This document shows, in pieces, positions 17,711-27,046 of a DNA stretch of 35,183 nucleotides (the first letter of the stretch is position 1; every line of letters starts with the position of its first letter). A model generated the notes under the pieces. The model was not told the origin of the DNA and did not search any database. It worked only from the letters and a program-made list of their open reading frames with translations. The DNA is from Limisphaerales bacterium (GTDB lineage: Bacteria > Verrucomicrobiota > Verrucomicrobiia > Limisphaerales > BOG-1460): positions 13,565-48,747 of the forward strand of contig PLQC01000120.1 in the NCBI GenBank assembly GCA_003159675.1, given 5' to 3'. The translations under genes and the position numbers were made by a program.

Positions 17711-20700
17711 TCACTGCACTCCGACGCGATAGAACAAGTGGCCCTGATTGACCGCATTGGTGTCCATGTAAGAGGTTGTGCCGGCTTGCCCGGTGATATT
17801 TCCCTGGATGGTGGAGAACGAATCGCCTTCCCTGAGAGTGCTGCGCTGGAGAAAATACGTGACACCTTCCACACTCTGCCAACTCAAGGTTATTCCCGAA
17901 CTGCTCCAACTCGGAATCAACATGGTTAAGCGCGACAGCGGATCCGTGGGGTCGGTGCCGGCAACCCATTCCTGCCAATTGCTCATGCCGTCACCGTCGG
18001 CGTCGTCACCCGCCCGCGACAGATCGCCTGCCTGCCCTGTGGCGTGCCCGAAGTAAAGCAGCGTCCACCAATCCGGGATTCCGTCCCCATCGCTGTCGAG
18101 CGGCATCCCGATGTTCACCTGCGCAGCAAAGGCATCCGGCACCCGGTTCAGGTCCTCCGCAATCAACCCCGAGCCCAGGCTCGAGAACGCAATCGTTGCG
18201 CCGCTGCCGCTGATCGCCGGCCGGGAAACCCAGGCGATTGGAATTGAATCGGCCTGCCCGGCGGTGAGTACGCTGTTCGATCCGGTCGTTCGGTCGAAGA
18301 TAAACAGCGTGGGTGGCGGATCGGTTGCCCAGGAGAAGCTATTGGTCGCCGTGCGATAGGCCACAAATCGCCCATCGAAACTGACTGCGGGCGAATCAAA
18401 CAGCACACCCTCGCTGCCGCTCGGGCCGACGTTCGGATTCACCAGAGTGATTGAGCCGGTCACAACATCGGCCAAAAAGAGCTTGTTTATGCCGTCATCT
18501 CCGCCAGCCAGGTTCGTGGTTGAAACGAAGGCAAAATACCGTCCGTCCGCGCTCCACTCGGCGGCGTTGCGGATCGGGCGCGTGCTGTTGACTGAAAGAA
18601 GATGCACACCGGTGGGCACGTCATCCAGATATAGAGTGGAGTTGCCGACTTCGTAAAGTAAATGCCTTCCATCAGGAGCCAGGGCCGCACTAGCCCCCTT
18701 CCCGGAAGAAAGAATGGTCGTGTAGATATCGATGCCTGTTTTAGTGTCCCGGATCCGCACTTGTGGCCTCGGTCCAATGTAAGCGACGTAGCGTCCGTCG
18801 CTGCTGATCGATGGCGACATGTCCGGCCCGCCTGTGCCCAGCAACACATTGGTCGCCTGGGTCAGGTCGCGCCAGAAAGTGGAAAGTCCCGAACTCGACG
18901 GTGCCAGGTTGAGAGCTCTGCTCTGGAAAGCCACATACCGACCATCGCCGCTGATCACCGGGTCGGTCGAGTCCAAGCCGCCGCCGCTGAGGCCATCGGC
19001 GCTGATGCTCACCAACACCGTGCTTCCGGTCTGCAGGTCGCGGCGATACACGTTATTATTGGTCGCCACAACGCCCGCCACCAGGTTCGTCGCCGCGCTG
19101 ACAAATGCCACGAAACGGCCATCCGGAGTCATCACGGGATTCCTCGAAGGACCGCCCAATGCCGGGTTCCCGTCGATCCCGGCACTGACGAGGATCCTGG
19201 TCCCGGTCAAGAGGTCTTCGACAAAAACATCCTCGCAACGGTTGGCGTCGTTCGGAACCAGATCGTCGGCTGCACTTGTGAAGGCGACCCAGCGGCTGTC
19301 CGCGCTGACCGAAAGCTGCGACACTGAGCTGCCCGCATCCCCAGTCTGAGGAATCACGGTCGCATCCCGCATGGAAATCATCGCCGTCGAATTCCCGACA
19401 ACATCCCGCACGAAAACGTCGGCGGCACGGTTGTTGTCCAGGCTGACAAGGCTGCCGTCCGGACTGCTGAAAGCAACGAATCGTCCGTCAGCGCTGAGGC
19501 TCAACGCGGCCAGTTCGTCGTCGGTGGTCCCGATCCCGTTGGTGTCCGCGTCCACCAATTGCGTTGTGCCAGCGGGGAGATTCCGCAGGTAAATATGATA
19601 GCCGCTGGAAACGAAACTGGCGGCGAGATTGGTGGCGTTGCTCAAGAAGGCCACGAAGTGTCCGTCCGGGCTGATGACAGGGGATCGGGACCAGGTATTG
19701 GCTGGGACCCCGTTCCCATCGTCGCTGACCAACGTATCGATTGCCGACTGGGAGTTCCATACGTGAACACTGGAGAACGGCGGATTGGTGGCGGTGCCTT
19801 CGCGCTGCACATAAGCAACGAAAATTCCACTCGGCGTCATCTCCGGGCCGAAGGCGTCGTCCTCGTCACTCGACACGGCGACACCATTTGTGCTGACGAC
19901 GGTCGTTCCCGTCGTGGTCGAGTCATACTGGAGAATCACGACCGATTCGCCCGAATTGGTCGAGCCGGATTTGAAGGCTACGTAACGTCCGTCATCGCTG
20001 ATTCTGGGATGGTAGGATACGGCCGTGCTCAGGCCAAGGTCGGACGACACGATCCCCGCGGCGCCGGCACTTGCCCAGGTGGTCGAACCCGTCATCCGAT
20101 CGCGGAGGTAAACCTCGCCGGCGGATGAACTGGGAACTCCCGGGGCGAGGCCGCGCGTATCGCTGAAAAAGGCCACAAACCGGCCGTCGGGTGTGATCAC
20201 CGGTGTTCCCATGCTCGCGCCGGTACTGCCCGAAGGCGGCACGGCTCCGACGCTGATCAGCCAGGTCGTCTGGGTGAGCAAATCCCGCACAAAGACATCC
20301 GCAATGCCGTTCGTATCGCCGGGAACCAGATTGCTCGCCAGGCTGATGAACGCCACGCAGGAACCATCGGGCGTGATGACCGGATCAGATGAGGCGCCGT
20401 TGCCAAACCCGCCATCGGTGGCCACACTGATCAGCCGGGTGGTTCCGGTCAACAGATCGCGCAGGAAAATGTCGCTGACGCCGTTTGTATCGCCCGGCAC
20501 CAGGTCGCTGGCATCGCTTTGAAACACGATGTAACGGCCGTTTGCCGAGACCTGACCGGACACTGAATTGCCGTTCCCGCCGCCGGTGCCCAGATAATTG
20601 GCGCTAACCAGGAGGGTGGCATTTCTCGAACGATCTCGCAAAAACACGTCCAGGCCGGGCTGACTGTTGTCCCCCGGAACGAGGTCGTTGGCCGAGCTGG

Positions 20701-20887
20701 CAAACAATACGTAGCGCCCATCCGAACTGATGTTCGGGGCAACTGAATTATCATCGCCACCTGCCGGCAAGACCGCGAATGGGTCTCGTCCGGAAACCAA
20801 ACGCACCGATGCCGCATTGGCCAGAGAGGCCATTCCCGCAAAGGCCAGAACAGCGATGGACATTCCCAACCGCGTCACGATTTTCAT
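17711..20887 (-). CDS. Secreted PD40/TolB-like beta-propeller repeat protein with Ca-binding-like DxDGD segment and C-terminal YFLQRSTL...FYRV module
   Basis: Signal peptide; about 16 repeats of the type (S/T)xDGR(Y/F)VAFxSxAxxLVPGDTNGxxDVFVRDLLTG; DSDGDGIPDWW...DDADGDGMSNWQEWVAGTDP. Confidence 0.85.
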   Translation of the reverse strand: MKIVTRLGMSIAVLAFAGMASLANAASVRLVSGRDPFAVLPAGGDDNSVAPNISSDGRYVLFASSANDLVPGDNSQPGLDVFLRDRSRNATLLVSANYLGTGGGNGNSVSGQVSANGRYIVFQSDASDLVPGDTNGVSDIFLRDLLTGTTRLISVATDGGFGNGASSDPVITPDGSCVAFISLASNLVPGDTNGIADVFVRDLLTQTTWLISVGAVPPSGSTGASMGTPVITPDGRFVAFFSDTRGLAPGVPSSSAGEVYLRDRMTGSTTWASAGAAGIVSSDLGLSTAVSYHPRISDDGRYVAFKSGSTNSGESVVILQYDSTTTGTTVVSTNGVAVSSDEDDAFGPEMTPSGIFVAYVQREGTATNPPFSSVHVWNSQSAIDTLVSDDGNGVPANTWSRSPVISPDGHFVAFLSNATNLAASFVSSGYHIYLRNLPAGTTQLVDADTNGIGTTDDELAALSLSADGRFVAFSSPDGSLVSLDNNRAADVFVRDVVGNSTAMISMRDATVIPQTGDAGSSVSQLSVSADSRWVAFTSAADDLVPNDANRCEDVFVEDLLTGTRILVSAGIDGNPALGGPSRNPVMTPDGRFVAFVSAATNLVAGVVATNNNVYRRDLQTGSTVLVSISADGLSGGGLDSTDPVISGDGRYVAFQSRALNLAPSSSGLSTFWRDLTQATNVLLGTGGPDMSPSISSDGRYVAYIGPRPQVRIRDTKTGIDIYTTILSSGKGASAALAPDGRHLLYEVGNSTLYLDDVPTGVHLLSVNSTRPIRNAAEWSADGRYFAFVSTTNLAGGDDGINKLFLADVVTGSITLVNPNVGPSGSEGVLFDSPAVSFDGRFVAYRTATNSFSWATDPPPTLFIFDRTTGSNSVLTAGQADSIPIAWVSRPAISGSGATIAFSSLGSGLIAEDLNRVPDAFAAQVNIGMPLDSDGDGIPDWWTLLYFGHATGQAGDLSRAGDDADGDGMSNWQEWVAGTDPTDPLSRLTMLIPSWSSSGITLSWQSVEGVTYFLQRSTLREGDSFSTIQGNITGQAGTTSYMDTNAVNQGHLFYRVGVQ

Positions 20888-20950
20888 AAGTGCCAGAATC
20901 CGAGTTTAAGCATTGTGAATAATTGATTCTCCGGTCTCCGTCGTGCGATA

Positions 20951-21913
20951 TCAGTCCCCCACCGCGACCGTCCACATCCCCTTAGGCGCGGACCGATACC
21001 CCGTGCCGATGGTTGCATTGGTGGTGAGCGCTTGGACGTGGCCGTCGTGAAAGAGATAGTTGAACCGATAGCCGTGATTCCGGTAGAGGAATTTTCCCAT
21101 GTTGACTTGTGCGGATGCACCCTGAGCCGGTAGATTGGCTGCGGGATCCATCTGGGCCAACATTCCAGCGTAAGCGGAGTTCTGCACTGCCAGGCTGACG
21201 GAGGGCCACTCATTGGCGGCCAAATTCTGGTTTTCGCTCTGTTCGACGAGAAGGATCGTGCCTGCAGGATCAGTGACGACAGAGGTTTTAAAACTTTTTG
21301 CGTCCCAGTCTGCCGGGTAACTACTGTCCATCCAATAGATCCCCACGCCCAGCGACGTCCCACCGTTCAAAGTATAGGGCACACTGCCGTAAAAGGTGAG
21401 ACGGACCTGGAGGTATTCCGGGGAACCGACCATGGAATACGTCCTTCTCCCGAACAATTCCTGGCCAGAAACGGTGGCCCAATTGATTATCCGGTCGGGG
21501 GCGGCGGGGCAGATCAACGCTTTGGGCGTGTCGCTGGCATAAAGAGCTCCAGCGGTCAACTCCGCATCGTTGGCCGTGCCCCCGATATAGCGGTGAATAT
21601 AGCTGTCCCAACTCAGTTGGGTGACGCCCAGTCCTCCCAGCGGGCCACCGGCAAACGCCGCGGGCGGAAACATCTGACTATGGTCCTGCTCAAAAAGACC
21701 AAAGCCGAGGCCGAGCTGCTTCATGTTGATCTGGCATTCTGCCCCTGCGGTATCCCTCTTGGTCCCGGCCAATACGGGAATGAGAAGCGTCGCCAGCATG
21801 GCGACCACACCGGCGACAACCACCAGTTCAATTAACGTAAATGCCAGAGCGGCGCTCACCCCGCGGCGGTGTTGGACCGGGTTCTCCGAATACCCTTTGA
21901 TTTCTGTTTTCAT
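20951..21913 (-). CDS. Prepilin-type N-terminal cleavage/methylation domain protein
   Basis: ALAFTLIELVVVAGVVAMLATLLIPVLAGTKRDTAGAECQINMKQLGLGFGLFEQDH. Confidence 0.88.
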   Translation of the reverse strand: MKTEIKGYSENPVQHRRGVSAALAFTLIELVVVAGVVAMLATLLIPVLAGTKRDTAGAECQINMKQLGLGFGLFEQDHSQMFPPAAFAGGPLGGLGVTQLSWDSYIHRYIGGTANDAELTAGALYASDTPKALICPAAPDRIINWATVSGQELFGRRTYSMVGSPEYLQVRLTFYGSVPYTLNGGTSLGVGIYWMDSSYPADWDAKSFKTSVVTDPAGTILLVEQSENQNLAANEWPSVSLAVQNSAYAGMLAQMDPAANLPAQGASAQVNMGKFLYRNHGYRFNYLFHDGHVQALTTNATIGTGYRSAPKGMWTVAVGD

Positions 21914-22100
21914 AGGCTCTCACCATTTGCTGGTTTTCAAATGACCCCTGTTTTCACAAGCAGTTTTTAGCAAATCCGGTCCGGTCTGTCTGTAAGGAAA
22001 ATACGGAAAAACCTGTAGGGCTAAACCTTACAACTCGGCGGCCAGCCCTCCGCCAACTTTCCATCATTGTTTTTCCACCGGTTTCCCCTATATTTACGTC

Positions 22101-22277
22101 ATGAACCGCCTGACAAAACAGGAACAAATGGTGGTCTGCATCGTTCTCGGCCTGTTGTTGACCGGCTGGGCCGTGAAGGCGTATCGGACGGCGCATCCCC
22201 CTGTGAGGATCGAATCGCAGGATTCAAGTCGCGATGGCAACTCGCCGATAGTCACCGTCAAACAGGCGGAACGCTGA
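22101..22277 (+). CDS. 58-aa single-TM protein of unknown function (absent from the supplied ORF track)
   Basis: Translated by hand: MNRLTKQEQMVVCIVLGLLLTGWAVKAYRTAHPPVRIESQDSSRDGNSPIVTVKQAER*. One nucleotide separates its stop from the ATG of the next gene. Confidence 0.75.
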   Translation: MNRLTKQEQMVVCIVLGLLLTGWAVKAYRTAHPPVRIESQDSSRDGNSPIVTVKQAER

Positions 22278-22278
22278 C

Positions 22279-22695
22279 ATGCACGAACCGACTTTCGAAG
22301 ACGGACTGGACCAGATCCTGGCCAAGGACACCCGGTACCATCGGGATGCCTATCTCTTTCTCCGCGAAGCCCTCGATTACACGCAAAAATCCATCCTGAA
22401 GGAAACCCGCGGCCAGATGCGCCATGTCAGCGGCCAGGAACTGCTTGGCGGCATCCGTGAGTATGCCCTCGAGGAGTTCGGACCGATGGTCATCACCGTG
22501 TTCGAGGAATGGGGCATCCGCCACTGCCGCGACTTCGGTGAAATCGTTTTCAACATGGTCGAAACCGGGCTGCTCGCAAAGACCGACAAGGACAATCGGT
22601 CGGATTTTGAGAATGGTTACAGTTTCGAAGACGCCTTCTCCAAACCCTTCCTCCCAAAAAGCAAGCGGGCGAAGGAACCCAAACCGGTGGCCTGA
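22279..22695 (+). CDS. Minf_1886-family conserved protein
   Basis: MHEPTFEDGLDQILAKDTRYHRDAYLFLREALDYTQK...VSGQELLGGIREYALEEFGPMVITVFEEWGI. Confidence 0.85.
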   Translation: MHEPTFEDGLDQILAKDTRYHRDAYLFLREALDYTQKSILKETRGQMRHVSGQELLGGIREYALEEFGPMVITVFEEWGIRHCRDFGEIVFNMVETGLLAKTDKDNRSDFENGYSFEDAFSKPFLPKSKRAKEPKPVA

Positions 22696-22700
22696 CAGTT

Positions 22701-22770
22701 GTAGCCGCCAATGTGAATTGGCGGACCGGCCCCGCAGCGGGGGCCTCCGTGCTTTCACAACCGCGGCTAC
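22701..22770 (+). repeat. 70-nt REP-like palindromic element, copy 1
   Basis: GTAGCCGCCAATGTGAATTGGCGGACCGGCCCCGCAGCGGGGGCCTCCGTGCTTTCACAACCGCGGCTAC; outer arms GTAGCCGC/GCGGCTAC with internal hairpins. Closely matches the reverse complement of 27145..27214. Confidence 0.92.
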
Positions 22771-22832
22771 GCGACCGAATTGGGTTGATCAACCTGCATT
22801 CCCGCCTATTTTTGCTGCCTGACACATCCGTA

Positions 22833-25388
22833 ATGACGCGACCCTCATCCACTGACGAAATCCCGCCGGCCCCGCCCGGCGTGACCCTCACCACCCTCGA
22901 CAACGGCCTGACGATCATCGTGCGCGAGGACCACAGCGCGCCGGTGGTGTCGGCGCAAGCCTGGTGCATGGCCGGGAGTATCCATGAAGGCAAGTGGCTC
23001 GGCGCGGGTCTGTCGCACGTGCTCGAACACATGCTCTTCAAAGGCACCACCACACGCCCCGGCAGCCGGATCGACCAGGAAGTGCAGGAAGCCGGCGGCT
23101 ACATGAACGCCTACACCAGCTTCGACCGCACGGTCTATCACATCGATGTGCCGGACACCGGCGCAATCGTGGCCGTCGATATCCTCTGCGATATCATGCA
23201 GCACGCCACTCTCTTCGCCGAGGAGCTGGCCAAAGAACAGGACGTCATCCGCCGCGAGATGGACATGAACGTGGACGACCCCGGACGCCGGGCCAGCCGC
23301 CGCCTGTTCGAAACAGCCTACACGCGCAGCCCCTACCGCTTCACCGTGATCGGGTATCCGGATATTTTCAACGAACTCAAGCCACCCGACATCCTTGACT
23401 ATTACCGCGAGAAATACGCCCCGAACAATGTGTTCTACGTCGTCGTCGGGGACGTTCACAGCGACAAAGTGGTCGGCCAGATCCGAACCGCTTATGCGAA
23501 TGGCAAAGCCAGGCCGCTGCCGCCGGCCCTTCTGCCCGCGGAACCCAGACAAACGGCGGCGCGCGAACTGGTCGAAGAGGCGCCCGTCGAACTCGGCCAT
23601 CTGCATTTCTCTTGGCATATCCCGGATTTGCGGCATCCCGACGTCCCGATTCTGGATGTTCTGGCCGCGGTGCTCGGCCATGGCCGCAGCTCGCGGCTGT
23701 ATCAGGAACTGCGCGAGAAACAGGCCGTCGTCCATCACGCGGACGCCTGGACTTACAGTCCCGGCGATCCCGGCCTGTTCGGCATGAGCGCGGTGGTGGA
23801 TGCGGACAAATTCACCGCGGCCCGCGACGCCCTGCTCGCCGAGATCGAGAAGGTGAAACGGGCGCCGGTTTCGGCCGCCGAATTGGGCAAGGCCGTCCGG
23901 CAGTTCATGACCGGGACATTGTCGGCCCGCAAAACCATGCAGGGCCAGGCGCAGGACCTGGGTTCGAGCTGGCTGGCGGCGAACGATTTGAACTTTTCCG
24001 AGCGCTACCTCGCCGCCGTCAAACGCATCACCCCGGCGGAGTTGCAACGCGTCGCCAGGGAATACCTCGTCCGCGACAACCAATCCCTGTACGCCCTGCT
24101 TCCGAACGGCAGCGCTCCGAAGGCGGCCGTTGAAACTTCCGTGCGCAGCGACAATGCCATTCAGAAATGGGAGCTGCCGAACGGCCTGCGGCTGCTCGTA
24201 AAGGAAGATCATCGCCTGCCGTTTGTGGAATTCCGCACTGTGTTCAAAGGCGGCGTCCTGGCGGAATCCGCCGCGAACAACGGCGTCACGCAACTGATGG
24301 GCAAGATGCTGCTCAAAGGCACCCCGAAGCGATCGGCCGAGGACATCGCCAGGGAAATCGAATCGGTCGGCGGGAGCATCGACAGCTACGGTGGCAACAA
24401 CAGCTTTGGCGTGAACGCGGAAGTGCTGAGCGCGGATTTCGCGGCGGCCCTGGATCTGCTGACGGACGTGCTGCTTCGTCCGACTTTTCCGGGCGCCGCG
24501 CTGGAACGGGAGCGGGAGGTCCAACTGGCAAACGTGCGCGCGCAGAAAGATCAACTGCTCAAGAGCGCCACGAATGCGATGCGCCGCGCTCTGTTTGGCG
24601 AGGCCGGCTACGGCTTCGACGGGCTGGGCACCGAAGAAAGCCTGCGGAACCTCGATGCCGGGAGCCTCCAATCGTTCCATCAAAGATTTGCCACCCCGGA
24701 CAATTGCGTGCTCGCCATCTTCGGCGATGTCAACCCCGCGGAAGTCAGGCGCGCCGTCGAACAGGCGTTCGCGGATTGGAAGCCGGGTCCGGGCGCACCT
24801 TTGAAGATTTCAGATTTCAGATTTCAGATTTCAAATGCGCCGGCGCGTGTCACGGAAATCCGCGACAAGAAGCAGGCGGTGCTGGTCATCGGCTTCCCGG
24901 GCACCACCCTGCATGATCCCGACCGGTACCCGCTCGAGCTGCTCCAGGAAGCGTGCAGCGACCTGGGCTCGCGGCTGTTCCTGCGCGTGCGGGAGCAGCT
25001 CGGGCTCGCTTACTACGTCGGCGCCCGGCATTTTTCGGGATTGGCACCGGGCTACTTCAGTTTCTACGCCGGCACCATGCCGGAGAAGGTGGATCTGGTT
25101 GAAAAGGAATTGCTGCGGGAAGCCGAATTGCTGCGCATCGAAGGGTTGACGGAAGCCGAATTGAAGCGCGCCACGGCGAAAATCATCGGCCAGAGAAAAA
25201 TCGGCAGGCAGGACCTCGGCGCCCTGGGCATGACCGTTGCACTCGACGAACTCTACGGCCTCGGCTACGCCCACATCGACGCCGAAGACGCGTTGTATGA
25301 AGCCGTCACCCTCGATCGGGTCAAAGCCGCCGCGCAGAAATATCTCAACCCGGAGGCGTCCGTGATCGCGGTGGTCAAGCCCGGGTAG
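22833..25388 (+). CDS. M16-family zinc metallopeptidase with both halves fused (start chosen at MTRPSSTDE)
   Basis: HxxEH motif in GLSHVLEHMLFKGTTTR; the second half repeats the fold (ANNGVTQLMGKMLLKGTPKRSAEDIAREIESVGGSIDSYGGNNSF). Confidence 0.95.
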   Translation: MTRPSSTDEIPPAPPGVTLTTLDNGLTIIVREDHSAPVVSAQAWCMAGSIHEGKWLGAGLSHVLEHMLFKGTTTRPGSRIDQEVQEAGGYMNAYTSFDRTVYHIDVPDTGAIVAVDILCDIMQHATLFAEELAKEQDVIRREMDMNVDDPGRRASRRLFETAYTRSPYRFTVIGYPDIFNELKPPDILDYYREKYAPNNVFYVVVGDVHSDKVVGQIRTAYANGKARPLPPALLPAEPRQTAARELVEEAPVELGHLHFSWHIPDLRHPDVPILDVLAAVLGHGRSSRLYQELREKQAVVHHADAWTYSPGDPGLFGMSAVVDADKFTAARDALLAEIEKVKRAPVSAAELGKAVRQFMTGTLSARKTMQGQAQDLGSSWLAANDLNFSERYLAAVKRITPAELQRVAREYLVRDNQSLYALLPNGSAPKAAVETSVRSDNAIQKWELPNGLRLLVKEDHRLPFVEFRTVFKGGVLAESAANNGVTQLMGKMLLKGTPKRSAEDIAREIESVGGSIDSYGGNNSFGVNAEVLSADFAAALDLLTDVLLRPTFPGAALEREREVQLANVRAQKDQLLKSATNAMRRALFGEAGYGFDGLGTEESLRNLDAGSLQSFHQRFATPDNCVLAIFGDVNPAEVRRAVEQAFADWKPGPGAPLKISDFRFQISNAPARVTEIRDKKQAVLVIGFPGTTLHDPDRYPLELLQEACSDLGSRLFLRVREQLGLAYYVGARHFSGLAPGYFSFYAGTMPEKVDLVEKELLREAELLRIEGLTEAELKRATAKIIGQRKIGRQDLGALGMTVALDELYGLGYAHIDAEDALYEAVTLDRVKAAAQKYLNPEASVIAVVKPG
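24806..24835 (+). repeat. Heptanucleotide tandem repeat (ATTTCAG unit, about 4 copies) inside the M16 peptidase gene
   Basis: gatttcagatttcagatttcagatttcaaat; encodes KISDFRFQISN between WKPGPGAPL and VTEIRDKKQAVLVIGFPG. Confidence 0.95.
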
Positions 25389-26447
25389 TCAATACGTCAG
25401 CATGTCCAGCGCTTCGATCCCGTGGGTGCCCAGTTCCCAGCGGCTGCCCTTCTGAACCACCAGACGCCGGCACGGGTTCTTGTGATATTCGGCTTCGTTC
25501 ACCGACACGAGCTGGTATTTGCCCTTGCCTCGAATTTCCGAGGCGGCGCGCGGGATCACCTCGAACGCCACCCCGTTGAAATTGAGCGCCAGTTCATAGC
25601 CGGCAATGCCTTCCTTTTCCGCAACCGGGTTCGGGTGGATCAACGAGGCGTACCGTTTCAGCCATGGAAAATTCGTTTTTCTCACGATCACCCGGCAAAG
25701 ATCGTTTTGGTTGTGGAGAAAATTCAGCAGGCTGAATTTATCCCCCAGATCGTGCTCGCCCATGAGGACCAGGCGCGGATCGATCCCGAGCAGGTTCTGG
25801 CCGTTCCATTCGCCGTGGTCATTTCGTTCGTTCGGCGACGTCTTTTTGAACCAGCTCGAAAAGCGGTCGTTGACGAACAGGTTCAACTCGAAGTGCACGT
25901 GGGCCCGCTCCTTCGAGATGGACTCGCGCGTGTTGGAAGTGCGGCCCATCACTGCGATGGGTTCACCGGCTTTGACGGGTTGGCCGATTTTCAATCCAGG
26001 CTGGATTCCGCGCAGGTGGGCGTAGAGCGAATCAATCTCCAGGCCTTCGACGTGGTGCTGCACGACGATGTAATTCCCGTAATTGGAAAGCGAAGACCGG
26101 GTGTTGATGTAAACCACCGTGCCGTCTGCCGTCGCCCGCACCGTGTCCGTCGGCTCGCCGCGCTTGTCGCGATCCAGGCACCGGATGTCCAATCCCTCAT
26201 GCATCTGCCAGCCGTCGCTGCGCACACAGCCGAAACACCCGCTCGTCCAGGGCTTGCCGGTCGTGCCGACAAAGAATTTTTCCTCGCCGCCGGGCTCAAA
26301 CAGCGCGTGGTTGGCCGTGGGCAACTGAAACGGCTGCTGCGCGGCGGCGGAAAACGCCGCCAATGAGAGGATCGAAACCGCGGCGCGGCGGCGGAGGATC
26401 GCGCACCATCCCGGCCCACCGGAGTGTCGGGCAGTCGAGGTTACCAT
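25389..26447 (-). CDS. M23-family metallopeptidase, secreted (start chosen at MVTSTARH)
   Basis: HEGLDI (HxxxD) and HVHFEL (HxH) motifs; DGTVVYINTRSSLSNYGNYIVVQH...YAHL. Confidence 0.88.
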   Translation of the reverse strand: MVTSTARHSGGPGWCAILRRRAAVSILSLAAFSAAAQQPFQLPTANHALFEPGGEEKFFVGTTGKPWTSGCFGCVRSDGWQMHEGLDIRCLDRDKRGEPTDTVRATADGTVVYINTRSSLSNYGNYIVVQHHVEGLEIDSLYAHLRGIQPGLKIGQPVKAGEPIAVMGRTSNTRESISKERAHVHFELNLFVNDRFSSWFKKTSPNERNDHGEWNGQNLLGIDPRLVLMGEHDLGDKFSLLNFLHNQNDLCRVIVRKTNFPWLKRYASLIHPNPVAEKEGIAGYELALNFNGVAFEVIPRAASEIRGKGKYQLVSVNEAEYHKNPCRRLVVQKGSRWELGTHGIEALDMLTY

Positions 26448-27046
26448 TTTGATTTTTCCTCGTTTTCCTTGGCGACATTCTGCAGCCCCTCGGCAATGGC
26501 CACAGCCTCCTCGCGGGTGGCATCCGGAGTGAAGGACAGCAAACCGTTGGCAATGCGGCGGGTGATGATCGGTGCCGCCAGCCATCGGCTCTGTTTCCCG
26601 GAGTCACCGACAAACGTGCTGAAGATGGCAAGGTGCTTGCGGAGATTGGTCATCGTGTAGGATTCGAGGAGCCAGGTTCCCTGACGGTCAAGCTGGATCT
26701 GCAAATCAAACCCGCCCGGGACGTCCACCACTCTCGCCCTGGCCACGTTGGCTTCCGTCAGGATGGGCGACTTGTCCACGGTCACCTTCATGGGCGCCGT
26801 GCGGGAGACGGAGACCGTGGTGCAGAAATCCATCGACTCGGGGACGACTTCGACATGCACACGCAGGGTGGCCATGTCTTTGTCCTTCCTGTGGCCAGCC
26901 AGATGACAGCCCGAGACCAGGACGCAGGCAACCACGGACAGCAAATAGATGTTGAATCGGTTCAGGGCTATTATCATAGTGACCTGCATCAAAATCGGAA
27001 CGTGCGGTGGAAATGTAAAGAGCCTTATGAGCAAACAACACAACAA
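26441..27046 (-). CDS. Putative lipoprotein with a SecD P1-head-like domain
   Basis: Lipobox LVSGC; LTEANVARARVVDVPGGFDLQIQLDRQGTWLLESYTMTNLRKHLAIFS...AAPIITRRIANGLLSFTPDATREEAVAIAEGLQ resembles the SecD head domain. ATGGTAA overlap with the M23 gene. Confidence 0.6.
   Translation of the reverse strand: MLCCLLIRLFTFPPHVPILMQVTMIIALNRFNIYLLSVVACVLVSGCHLAGHRKDKDMATLRVHVEVVPESMDFCTTVSVSRTAPMKVTVDKSPILTEANVARARVVDVPGGFDLQIQLDRQGTWLLESYTMTNLRKHLAIFSTFVGDSGKQSRWLAAPIITRRIANGLLSFTPDATREEAVAIAEGLQNVAKENEEKSKW

Noticed and set aside
16546-17874. 442-aa minus-strand ORF opposite the leuS 3' end
   Set aside because: Runs antisense through conserved LeuS motifs and the hairpin cluster; composition is typical of a shadow ORF.
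22845-24683. 612-aa minus-strand ORF opposite the M16 peptidase
   Set aside because: Antisense shadow of a well-supported CDS; no coherent motif.
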